Shown in pieces: positions 1 through 5,099 of a stretch of DNA of 5,764 nucleotides. Within the stretch, counting starts at the first letter, position 1; each line of letters begins with the position of its first letter. This DNA is from Rubrobacteraceae bacterium. Lineage in GTDB: Bacteria; Actinomycetota; Rubrobacteria; Rubrobacterales; Rubrobacteraceae. Location: assembly GCA_030447045.1 (NCBI GenBank), contig JAUJMB010000103.1:1-5764 (forward strand), written 5' to 3'. A program made the position numbers and the translations under genes. The notes beneath the pieces were generated by a model that was given only the letters and a program-made list of their open reading frames with translations, was not told the DNA's origin and searched no databases.

Positions 1-366
1 GCCACGTTCGTCGAGGGGCAGGTGTGGCCCTACAGGGTCGAGTTCGTGGACGGCGGCTTCGAGCCAGGCGTGCTCAACGCCCACCACGGCCCTCTCCTGA
101 ACGTCGCGGGGGCCATCGGCGAGGTGCGCGGCCCCGGAGAGCGGCCCGCCTACAGGGACCTCAAGTACTTCTACGGCTCCTACGCTATCAGCCCGCGCCT
201 CGCCCGCCCCACCCGGCTCCAGTTCTGGGCCGAGGAGGGGGGAGGGGGCACGGTGGTAACCCTGCGTCTCGACGCCCTCGTGCGCCGGCGCTTTGTGCGG
301 GTCTGGGACCTCGGCCAGAGGGCCTTCTGGTCCAGGTTCCCGCGCTGGATGGATTCGGCGCTGTAG
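1..366 (+). CDS. 3' end of an unrecognised protein (possibly START/SRPBCC-like fold)
   Basis: The frame is open from the window edge to a TAG at 364-366, giving 121 residues of what is probably a longer protein. A GTG at 22 preceded by GAGGGG could act as a start, but the open frame upstream makes truncation by the window edge more likely. The visible part alternates short beta-like stretches (WPYRVEFV, TRLQFWAE, GTVVTLRLDALV) with a final helix rich in W, F and R (VWDLGQRAFWSRFPRWM). That arrangement recalls the last strands and long C-terminal helix of START-like (SRPBCC) ligand-binding proteins. This is a shape impression, not a motif match. There is no signal peptide or membrane segment in this part. 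It converges on egtD, with 190 bp between the two stop codons. Coding status is fairly certain; function is unknown. Confidence 0.7.
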   Translation, partial: ATFVEGQVWPYRVEFVDGGFEPGVLNAHHGPLLNVAGAIGEVRGPGERPAYRDLKYFYGSYAISPRLARPTRLQFWAEEGGGGTVVTLRLDALVRRRFVRVWDLGQRAFWSRFPRWMDSAL

Positions 367-367
367 C

Positions 368-394
368 GGCCCGCGCAGCGGCGCGGAGCGGGCC
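368..394 (+). terminator. GC-rich hairpin just after the first gene
   Basis: GGCCCGC (368-374) and GCGGGCC (388-394) are perfect 7-bp complementary arms around a 13-nt loop, starting one base after the stop codon of the upstream gene. No T-run follows. Terminators lacking a U-tract are common in high-GC actinobacteria, so termination of the plus-strand gene is the likely role. The hairpin is symmetric, so it could also stop read-through arriving from egtD. Confidence 0.55.
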
Positions 395-403
395 ACGCTG
401 GCA

Positions 404-552
404 GGCATCGGCCGTCAGCTTTCGGCTATGGGTTGTCTCGACGGCGCCCGATGATGTCCGTACGGGGTCTCGGGGAGGGTCGTCTGCCGGCCTGCGTACC
501 GCCGCGAGAAGAGGAGCTGACCGCCCATACCTGACGGCTAACAGCCGATGGC
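404..552. repeat. Inverted-repeat element made of 7-bp units, egtD 3' side
   Basis: The left arm (404-431) is four tandem 7-mers, including GGCATCG at 404 and GCCGTCA at 411. The right arm (525-552) holds four 7-mers in the opposite orientation, such as TGACGGC at 532 and CGATGGC at 546. Aligning the left arm with the reverse complement of the right gives 21 identities of 28, with the two end units best conserved (6 of 7 each). The arms enclose a 93-bp unrelated spacer. The right arm ends 4 bp from the egtD stop codon. The units fit the consensus GSYNTCR shared with the arrays at 2370-2498 and 5029-5049. A role in termination between the convergent genes is possible; a non-autonomous repeat family is equally possible. 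Confidence 0.7.
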
Positions 553-556
553 TCCC

Positions 557-1549
557 CTACGCCCCCTTTCCGAGGGCCAGGGCGAAGAGGTTCTGGGGGT
601 CGGTGTAGAGGTCCAGTAGCTTTAGGCCGGCCTCTTCAAAGGTTTGGGCGGCGGAATCGCGGGTGAACTTCGCGCTGATCTCCGTGCGAACGCCCTCGCC
701 CCTCTCGAAGCGGGCTTCGAGGTGCGGGGGGCGCGTCGCCTGCTCGGCTTCCGAGTGGAGCCACATCTCGATGCGTTCTTCGGCGGCGTTGTAGACGGCG
801 CGGTGGGAGAAGAGGTCGGGGTCGAGGCCGGCGCCGAGGCGGCGGTTGATGACCCGGATCATGTTCCTGTTGAACCGGGCGGTCACGCCGGCGGCGTCGT
901 TGTAGGCGGCCTCGAGGGTCCGCGCGTCCTTGACGAGGTCCAGCCCGATCAGGGCGTGGTCCCCCTCGCGCAGCCCGGCGCGTAAAGACCCGAGGAACCC
1001 CCGGCGCTTCTTTGGGGTGAAGTTGCCGATGGTGCCGCCGAGAAAGGCGACGAGCCGACCGCGGTCCGACGGGCGCCCGAGCAGGCGCCCCAGAGAGCGT
1101 TCGAAGTCCCCGATAAAGCCCAGGATCTCGAGGGTCGGGTACTCGGAGACGAGCCGCTCGCCGCTCTCCCTTAGCGCGCTCTCGCTCACGTCCAGCGGGA
1201 CGTAGCGCGGCGGTACGCCGTCCGCGGCTAGCATGGCGTCGATCAGGGCGCGGGTCTTGCTCGCCGACCCGGAGCCGAGCTCGACAAGCTCCCGGCAGCC
1301 CGTCCGGGCGACGATCTCGTCCGAGCGGTCGGTGAGGATCGAGAGCTCCGCGCCCGTCTGGTAGTACTCGGGCTGGGCCGTGATCTCCTCGAAGAGCCGC
1401 GACCCTTCCGCGTCGTAGAAGTACTTGGGCCACGGGGAGAGGTCTTTCGGGAGAGCCGCAAGGCCCGCCCGCACGTCGCGCGCCATCTGCCCGGCGTCCT
1501 CCCCGGCCTCGTCGAGCACGACCACTTCCACGGTTCCTTCTCGGGCCAC
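557..1549 (-). CDS. egtD: L-histidine N-alpha-methyltransferase EgtD
   Basis: EgtD uses three S-adenosylmethionine molecules to convert histidine to hercynine, the first committed step of ergothioneine synthesis in the cytoplasm. The GTG start at 1549-1547 gives 330 residues, against 321 for the M. smegmatis enzyme, and is preceded by a strong GGAGGGGG Shine-Dalgarno sequence (1562-1555). The open frame continues upstream but overlaps egtC and is not family-like. Visible motifs are the SAM-binding ELGSGSASKTR (residues 90-100), QPEYYQT (59-65), GGTIGN with Asn176, Tyr216 in AAYND, Met262 in EMWLHS, and Glu290/Ser292 in RTEIS. By spacing these match the mycobacterial histidine-site residues Asn166, Tyr206, Met252, Glu282 and Ser284. 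The start lies 22 bp beyond the egtC stop, so the two genes are surely co-transcribed. It is the last gene of the operon. Family assignment is firm; activity is inferred from the conserved residues. Confidence 0.96.
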   Translation of the reverse strand: MAREGTVEVVVLDEAGEDAGQMARDVRAGLAALPKDLSPWPKYFYDAEGSRLFEEITAQPEYYQTGAELSILTDRSDEIVARTGCRELVELGSGSASKTRALIDAMLAADGVPPRYVPLDVSESALRESGERLVSEYPTLEILGFIGDFERSLGRLLGRPSDRGRLVAFLGGTIGNFTPKKRRGFLGSLRAGLREGDHALIGLDLVKDARTLEAAYNDAAGVTARFNRNMIRVINRRLGAGLDPDLFSHRAVYNAAEERIEMWLHSEAEQATRPPHLEARFERGEGVRTEISAKFTRDSAAQTFEEAGLKLLDLYTDPQNLFALALGKGA

Positions 1550-1554
1550 GGGCT

Positions 1555-1562
1555 CCCCCTCC
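1555..1562 (-). promoter_or_regulatory. Ribosome binding site fixing the egtD GTG start
   Basis: On the minus strand GGAGGGGG lies 5 nt before the GTG at 1549, in the 22-bp gap after egtC. It selects this GTG over upstream in-frame starts that would overlap egtC. Confidence 0.8.
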
Positions 1563-1571
1563 GTCGGTCTC

Positions 1572-2366
1572 TCAGGTCTGTAGCGGCCGGACGCTGGCCC
1601 CGCGTTCTCCATCCACGGTAAGCAGGCTGCGATCCGGCACCTCCCGCCAGCCGGCGTCCCTGTCGAGCCGCTCGGAGGCCACGACGACCCCCCCGGGGAA
1701 ACGGTCCCCGCCTTCCAGCAGGTACAGCGAGTTGCCCGGGCCCTCGGAGGAGTGGCGGACAAAGGCCACCGCCCGCCCGTCCGTCAGGGCGAGGTTGAGG
1801 GTGGCGCGCCTCCCGAGGTCCGCGCACACCCGCGAGACGCGCCGCACGGTCGCCTCCAGGGCCTCCCCGAGGTCTGCGCCCTCCCCCAGCCGGTCCAGGG
1901 CTACGGCGAAGACCGTCTCGGAGTCCGTCACCCCGAGCAGGCCCGCGTAGGACCCGTCACCCAGGGAGGCTCGTAGGCGTCGCATGGGGCCTTGCCGGAA
2001 GCCCTCGATCGCGCCGTTGTGCATAAAGGTGAAGCGCCCCGAGGCGAACGGCGGCACCCCGCTCTCCTCCGCCGGCAGCCCCGGCGTGGCGCTGCGTACG
2101 GCGGCGAACACGGCAGAAGACCGGATCTTGGCGGCCATCCCCGCGAAGCTCCTGTCGGCCCAAAGCGGCGACACCGAGCGGTACACCGCCGGCTCCTCCC
2201 CGCTCCACGGCGCGTACCACCCGACCCCGAACCCGTCCGCGTTTACCACCCCGCTCATCATCTCTTTGGGCGCGTAGCTCTGCACCAGCAGCGAATGCTC
2301 CGGCTCCAGCACCAGCGAAGAGAGCGTGGTTTCGGGTCCGCCAAGATAGGCGACGAGGCGGCACAT
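1572..2366 (-). CDS. egtC: Gamma-glutamyl hercynylcysteine sulfoxide hydrolase EgtC
   Basis: EgtC is a class II glutamine-amidotransferase-type (Ntn) hydrolase that removes glutamate from gamma-glutamyl-hercynylcysteine sulfoxide, made by EgtB. The protein is 264 residues, somewhat longer than the roughly 230 of mycobacterial EgtC. It begins MCRLVAYLG, so Met removal exposes Cys2 as the N-terminal nucleophile, which decides the start at 2366. Other family motifs are NADGFGVGWY (42-51), RSATPG (91-96), FMHNGAI (114-120), TDSE (147-150) and VVVASERLD (227-235). The start is separated from the egtB stop by 127 bp filled largely by a 7-bp repeat element, which also provides the only SD-like sequence (GAGG, 2375-2372). 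It runs into egtD with a 22-bp gap. Its presence implies that the local EgtB uses gamma-glutamylcysteine rather than free cysteine, since the cysteine-dependent pathways need no EgtC. Confidence 0.94.
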   Translation of the reverse strand: MCRLVAYLGGPETTLSSLVLEPEHSLLVQSYAPKEMMSGVVNADGFGVGWYAPWSGEEPAVYRSVSPLWADRSFAGMAAKIRSSAVFAAVRSATPGLPAEESGVPPFASGRFTFMHNGAIEGFRQGPMRRLRASLGDGSYAGLLGVTDSETVFAVALDRLGEGADLGEALEATVRRVSRVCADLGRRATLNLALTDGRAVAFVRHSSEGPGNSLYLLEGGDRFPGGVVVASERLDRDAGWREVPDRSLLTVDGERGASVRPLQT

Positions 2367-2369
2367 CTA

Positions 2370-2498
2370 GGCCTCAGGTTTCAGGTTGCGGGCTTCAGGT
2401 CCACGGCCGTTCGTGTCGAGGGCAGGGTGCCGACGCGACCCCCGGAGGACTGTTTTAGCCTCTACCTGACGCCTGAGGCCTGAGGCCTGAAACCTACC
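2370..2498. repeat. Inverted-repeat element made of 7-bp units inside the egt operon
   Basis: The left arm (2370-2397) is four 7-mers: GGCCTCA at 2370, GGTTTCA at 2377, a degenerate GGTTGCG at 2384, and GGCTTCA at 2391. The right arm (2464-2498) reads in the opposite orientation, with GCCTGAG twice (2471-2484), GCCTGAA (2485-2491) and flanking ACCTGAC and ACCTACC. Aligned in register, the core arms (2370-2397 and 2467-2494) agree at 19 of 28 positions, and most differences are C/T transitions. The spacer is about 69 bp. The egtB stop codon (2494-2496) lies within the last right-arm unit, and the left arm ends 3 bp from the egtC ATG. In the egtBCD mRNA the arms could pair into a long imperfect stem. 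Confidence 0.75.
2372..2375 (-). promoter_or_regulatory. Weak Shine-Dalgarno of egtC formed by a repeat unit
   Basis: On the minus strand GAGG, part of a TGAGGCC repeat unit, lies 5 nt before the egtC ATG. No other purine-rich site is near. If the two arms of the element pair in the mRNA, this site would lie inside the stem. Confidence 0.45.
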
Positions 2499-3798
2499 GG
2501 GCACAGCGGAACCCTACAAAGAGCTGGCGCCTGATGGGGAAGTCCCAGTTCCTGAAGGTGTTGCGGACGGCGCCGGGCCGGGTAGCCCACGAGCCGCCGC
2601 GCAGGACCTTGTAACCGTCGTCGAAGAAGATCTCAGAGTACTCCCTGTAGGGGAAGCTCCTGAAGCCGGGGTACGCGGAGAACTCGCTCGCGGTCCACTC
2701 CCAGACGTCGCCCAGCATGCCCAGGGCGCCGCAGGGGCTGGCGCCTTCCGGGTAGGCGCCGACGGGGGCGGGGCGGAGGGCGAGGTGGTCGAGGTTTGCC
2801 CTGCTCGGGGTCCAGGGCTCGTGGCCCCACGGGAAAGGCCTCCCGGTTCCCGTATCGGGGTCCCAGGAGGCCGCTTTCTCCCACTCCGCCTCCGTCGGGA
2901 GGCGCTTGCCCGCCCACCGGGCGTACGCGTCGGCCTCGAACCAGGAGACGTGAACGACCGGGGCGTCCATCCGCAGCGGCTCGTCGAAGCCGAAGCACAC
3001 CGTCCACCAGGAGTGGGGCTCCGGCTGGTACCAGTGCTTGGGCGCCGTGATGCCCTCCGCCTGGATCCAGGCCCACCCTTTGGGGTCCCAGTGCTCGGCG
3101 TTGCCGTAGCCGCCGTCTTCCACGAACTTCAAATAGGCGCGGTTGGTCACCGGGGTCTTGTCCAGGTAGAACCCCGGAACGTCCACCTCGTGGGCGCCGC
3201 GCTCGTTGTCCAGTGCCCACGTCCGGTCTTCGGTGCCCATGACGAATGGGCCACCGGGGACGTGGACCATCTCGCCCTCGGCCGCCGGGTCGCCCGTGGG
3301 GAGTTCCGGCAGCTCGTGCGGCCTGTAGCGGCCCTTCGCCAGCTGGAGGGTCTGGAGCATGGTCTCGTTGTGCTGGTACTCGTGCTGCAGGATCATGTGG
3401 TAGACGAAGCCGTCTTTGAGGAGCGGGTCGCCGCCTTCCAGGTCCGCCCCTTCGAGCGCTTCGAGGGCGGCCTCACGGACGGCGTCGAGGTACCGGCCGG
3501 CGTCGGCGCGGTCGAGAAGGTTCAGGGAGGGACGCTCGTCGCGCGGGTGAAGCGAGGCGTCGTACATGTCGTAGAGGGGCCTCTCCGAGAGGCCCCTGCC
3601 GAAGGCCCTCTCCAGCAGCCACAGCTCCTCGTAGTTGCCGATGTGGCCGTAGTCCCAGATCAGGGGGCTCATGATCGGGTCGTGCTGGACGGCCAAATCC
3701 TCATCTGAGACGCTCCTGAGCAGGTGCCTGGTCCGTTCTCTTGCCTCCTCTAGCTGCCGGGCGAGCGCTTCCCTGGTCGTTGCGCGCATGGTATCCAT
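2494..3798 (-). CDS. egtB: Hercynine oxygenase (sulfoxide synthase) EgtB
   Basis: EgtB is a non-heme iron enzyme that uses O2 to join hercynine to a thiol substrate and oxidise the product to the sulfoxide. From the ATG at 3798 it has 434 residues, a usual length. The N-terminal DinB-like domain (about 1-160) supplies the iron-binding triad His52 (in YGHIGNYE), His139 and His143 (in LQHEYQHNE), matching His51/134/138 of M. thermoresistibile EgtB. The C-terminal FGE-sulfatase-like domain (about 175-434) shows PGGPFVMG, RLPTEAEWEKAA, GDVWEWTAS and VLRGGSW. Arg86/Arg89 and Asp419/Arg423 keep the spacing of residues that bind gamma-glutamylcysteine in the mycobacterial enzyme (Arg87/Arg90 and Asp416/Arg420), which agrees with the adjacent egtC. 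Tyr384 and Tyr387 are candidates for the catalytic tyrosine; alignment is needed to choose. No Shine-Dalgarno sequence precedes the start, and a promoter placed for leaderless transcription does. Confidence 0.96.
   Translation of the reverse strand: MDTMRATTREALARQLEEARERTRHLLRSVSDEDLAVQHDPIMSPLIWDYGHIGNYEELWLLERAFGRGLSERPLYDMYDASLHPRDERPSLNLLDRADAGRYLDAVREAALEALEGADLEGGDPLLKDGFVYHMILQHEYQHNETMLQTLQLAKGRYRPHELPELPTGDPAAEGEMVHVPGGPFVMGTEDRTWALDNERGAHEVDVPGFYLDKTPVTNRAYLKFVEDGGYGNAEHWDPKGWAWIQAEGITAPKHWYQPEPHSWWTVCFGFDEPLRMDAPVVHVSWFEADAYARWAGKRLPTEAEWEKAASWDPDTGTGRPFPWGHEPWTPSRANLDHLALRPAPVGAYPEGASPCGALGMLGDVWEWTASEFSAYPGFRSFPYREYSEIFFDDGYKVLRGGSWATRPGAVRNTFRNWDFPIRRQLFVGFRCAR
3575..3597. repeat. 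Perfect 10-bp inverted repeat inside egtB
   Basis: AGGGGCCTCT (3575-3584) and AGAGGCCCCT (3588-3597) are exact reverse complements around the 3-nt spacer CCG. They fall in egtB codons 68-75 (RGLSERPL). In mRNA this would be a very stable short-loop hairpin near the 5' end of the coding region. A chance product of GC-rich codons is possible. Confidence 0.6.
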
Positions 3799-3805
3799 GC
3801 CGAAG

Positions 3806-3834
3806 ATGGTAGTCGCCCGCCCGCGCCCCCGCAA
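3806..3834 (-). promoter_or_regulatory. Putative leaderless promoter of egtBCD
   Basis: Read on the minus strand, TTGCGG (3834-3829) is followed by exactly 17 nt and then TACCAT (3811-3806), which fits the actinobacterial -10 pattern TANNNT. Seven bases later comes the egtB ATG at 3798, so transcription would begin at or next to the A of the start codon. The absence of a Shine-Dalgarno sequence fits leaderless translation. The -35 match is only 3 of 6 (the TTG core) and the -10 match 4 of 6, so this is a prediction. Confidence 0.5.
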
Positions 3835-3859
3835 CGGCCGAGGTGGGAGGTTCCTGGTT

Positions 3860-3888
3860 GGGTGCGCGGGACCCTGACCCGCGCACCC
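3860..3888 (-). terminator. Perfect 11-bp hairpin between the oxidoreductase gene and egtB
   Basis: GGGTGCGCGGG (3860-3870) and CCCGCGCACCC (3878-3888) are fully complementary around a 7-nt loop. On the minus strand the hairpin begins 79 nt after the oxidoreductase stop and ends 25 nt before the putative egtB -35 element, so it would insulate the two units. No T-run follows. If the egtB promoter is instead further upstream, this would be a leader hairpin. Confidence 0.6.
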
Positions 3889-3933
3889 GCCCTACAAGGG
3901 GGGCCCCTGATGGAGGCGACCTCAGAGCCTTAA

Positions 3934-3983
3934 AGCCTCGGGCGGTGCGATGCTCCCCCGAACCGCTCTAGGCCTCCGAGGCT
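3934..3983 (-). terminator. Possible bulged hairpin around the oxidoreductase stop codon
   Basis: AGCCTCGG (3934-3941) pairs with CCGAGGCT (3976-3983), and the adjacent GCGGT (3942-3946) with ACCGC (3962-3966). A 9-nt one-sided bulge holds the TAG stop at 3970-3968. It is weaker than the hairpin at 3860-3888. It may add to termination or be coincidental. Confidence 0.25.
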
Positions 3984-4927
3984 CTCAGCACGACTTTGCC
4001 GCGACCGTGGCCGGAGTCCAGGCGCTCGTGGGCCTCGCCGACCCGGTTCAGGTCGAGGACCTCGTCCACCAGCGGCCTGATCTGACCGCGCTCGAGCAAG
4101 GGCGACATCTCGTCGAGGCGCGCCCGCTCGCGCAGGAGCAGGACGCCGTGCAGCGTCTGGTTTCTGACGTAGAGCGGCGTCAGGTCGCCTTGGGCGCCGA
4201 GGATCGTCGCCAGCCGCCCGAAGGGTCTCGTCGCCGGGATGCTCTCCACGACGGTCGCGCCGCCCACGCAGTCGAAGACCGCGTCCACCCCGGCCCCGCC
4301 CGTCTCTTCCAGGGCGACGTCGGCGACGCTGGCCCGGGTGTAGTCCACGGCGACGTCGGCGCCGAGTTGCCTCAGGATCTCCTGGTTGTCCGGGCCGGCG
4401 GTGGCGATGACGTGGGCGCCGGCGGAGCGTGCGATCTGGATGGCGAACGAGCCCACGCCCCCGGCCCCGCCGTGGATGAGCACCGTCTCCCCGACCCTCA
4501 CCCCCAGCCTCCTCACGAGCACCTCGTAGGCGGTCCCGCCGGCGAGCGGCACGGCCGCCGCCTCTTCGTGGGAGAGTGAAGCCGGCTTCTTCGCCACTAT
4601 ATCGGCGCGGACGAGGTTGTACTCGGCGTAGCCGCCGTTGGAGCCGGGGCCGAAGATCTCCGGCGTGTAGTAGACCTCGTCCCCTGGTGCTAGGTCCGCC
4701 ACCCCGGCCCCGACCTCCTCGACGAACCCGGAGACGTCCGAGCCGAGCACCACCGGCGGCACCAGCCCCGCGAAGGAACCATCCGCCCTGAGCTTGGCGT
4801 CCACGGGGTTCGTCCCCGCGGCGACGACCCTGACCAGTACCTCTCCCGGGCCGGGTTCCGGCCTCTCCACGTCCCTCTCCTCGAAAAGCTCGGGCCCGCC
4901 GAACCGCGGCATCACCATGGCTCGCAT
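3968..4927 (-). CDS. Zinc-independent NADPH:quinone-oxidoreductase-like MDR protein
   Basis: This is a 319-residue medium-chain dehydrogenase/reductase of the quinone oxidoreductase (zeta-crystallin-like) branch, expected to move hydride from NADPH to quinones or activated alkenes in the cytoplasm; the true substrate cannot be read. The GroES-like domain spans about 1-125, with GPGEVLVRV (27-35) and GSDVSGFVEEVG (62-73). The nucleotide-binding Rossmann domain shows HGGAGGVGSFAIQIA (152-166) and LGADVAVDY (188-196). The C-terminus has the family ending GRGKVVL (308-314). In AAGTNPVDAK (36-45) an Asn sits where zinc-dependent relatives have the catalytic Cys, and no structural four-Cys zinc loop is present, so it is zinc-independent. 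The ATG at 4927 follows GAGAGGA with 6-nt spacing; a longer open frame running back to 5365 would overlap the divergent gene. It lies upstream of egtB on the same strand, but a strong hairpin separates them, so a link to ergothioneine is not shown. Confidence 0.9.
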   Translation of the reverse strand: MRAMVMPRFGGPELFEERDVERPEPGPGEVLVRVVAAGTNPVDAKLRADGSFAGLVPPVVLGSDVSGFVEEVGAGVADLAPGDEVYYTPEIFGPGSNGGYAEYNLVRADIVAKKPASLSHEEAAAVPLAGGTAYEVLVRRLGVRVGETVLIHGGAGGVGSFAIQIARSAGAHVIATAGPDNQEILRQLGADVAVDYTRASVADVALEETGGAGVDAVFDCVGGATVVESIPATRPFGRLATILGAQGDLTPLYVRNQTLHGVLLLRERARLDEMSPLLERGQIRPLVDEVLDLNRVGEAHERLDSGHGRGKVVLRASEA

Positions 4928-4933
4928 AAGACA

Positions 4934-4940
4934 TCCTCTC
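4934..4940 (-). promoter_or_regulatory. Ribosome binding site deciding the oxidoreductase start
   Basis: GAGAGGA on the minus strand lies 6 nt before the ATG at 4927. It excludes the long in-frame extension upstream and the out-of-frame ATG at 4934. Confidence 0.65.
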
Positions 4941-4963
4941 GTAGACAAAACCCCCGCCCCTAG

Positions 4964-5012
4964 TTGCCCGACCGATACCAGGGGCAAACGATCCGCCCGG
5001 CGCGGATGCCCC
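4964..5012. promoter_or_regulatory. Overlapping palindromes in the divergent intergenic region
   Basis: The 172-bp gap between the two divergent genes holds two dyads. TTGCCC (4964-4969) and GGGCAA (4982-4987) are perfect 6-bp arms with 12 bp between them. ATCCGC (4991-4996) and GCGGAT (5002-5007) are perfect arms with a 5-bp loop, extended by GGGGC (4981-4985) and GCCCC (5008-5012) across a one-sided 5-nt bulge. The two structures share 4982-4985, so they cannot form together on one strand. They could be operator sites or a leader structure for the oxidoreductase gene. No matching regulator gene is present in the window. Confidence 0.4.
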
Positions 5013-5028
5013 GTCGCCCCGCGGACCT

Positions 5029-5049
5029 CGAAACCTGAAGCCTGAAACC
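5029..5049. repeat. Three-unit 7-bp repeat half-array
   Basis: CGAAACC (5029-5035), TGAAGCC (5036-5042) and TGAAACC (5043-5049) are tandem copies of the unit that makes up the right arm of the element at 2370-2498. I found no opposing arm nearby. The array ends 13 bp before the putative -10 of the phasin-like gene. Confidence 0.65.
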
Positions 5050-5068
5050 CATAAATTTGCTTTAGAAT
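5042..5068 (+). promoter_or_regulatory. Putative promoter of the phasin-like gene
   Basis: TAGAAT (5063-5068) matches 5 of 6 bases of a -10 hexamer and sits in the only A/T-rich patch of the region. CTGAAA (5042-5047) is a 4-of-6 match to a -35 at a short 15-nt spacing, and it lies inside the last 7-bp repeat unit. Transcription would start near 5075, leaving a leader of about 25 nt with the Shine-Dalgarno sequence. The -10 is more believable than the -35. Confidence 0.45.
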
Positions 5069-5087
5069 GTCGGGGAAGGGTGGCGAG

Positions 5088-5094
5088 AAGGAGG
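5088..5094 (+). promoter_or_regulatory. Ribosome binding site of the phasin-like gene
   Basis: AAGGAGG, 5 nt before the ATG at 5100. It favours this start over the in-frame ATG at 5067, which has no such site and overlaps the predicted -10. Confidence 0.8.
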
Positions 5095-5099
5095 CGCGC

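Noticed and set aside
24..608. Plus-strand open frame of 194 codons in another frame at the left edge
   Set aside because: It is Arg/Pro/Ala-rich shadow sequence that runs through a hairpin, the heptamer element and the egtD 3' end.
1550..1762. N-terminal extension of EgtD in the same frame
   Set aside because: It overlaps the conserved C-terminal part of egtC, while the GTG at 1549 has a strong ribosome binding site and gives the normal family length.
2370..2498. Short tandem repeats read as a possible CRISPR array
   Set aside because: The units are 7 bp and contiguous, with no spacers of regular length, and there are no cas genes.
2785..3708. Long plus-strand open frame of 307 codons opposite egtB
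   Set aside because: It is antisense to egtB with its intact iron-binding and FGE motifs. The composition is typical of high-GC shadow frames, and there is no ribosome binding site or recognisable domain.
3799..3834. TTG start at 3834 for egtB
   Set aside because: The added residues (RGRGRATTIFG) are not family-like, no ribosome binding site precedes it, and the TTG is better read as part of a -35 element.
3821..3857. Possible SigR/SigH-type promoter (GGAAC followed by GTT) upstream of egtB on the minus strand
   Set aside because: The spacing between the two boxes is several bases too short for the GGAAT-N18/19-GTT consensus.
3930..4934. Minus-strand open frame of 334 codons overlapping the oxidoreductase gene
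   Set aside because: It is an Arg/Gly-rich frame-shifted shadow of the oxidoreductase, without a domain.
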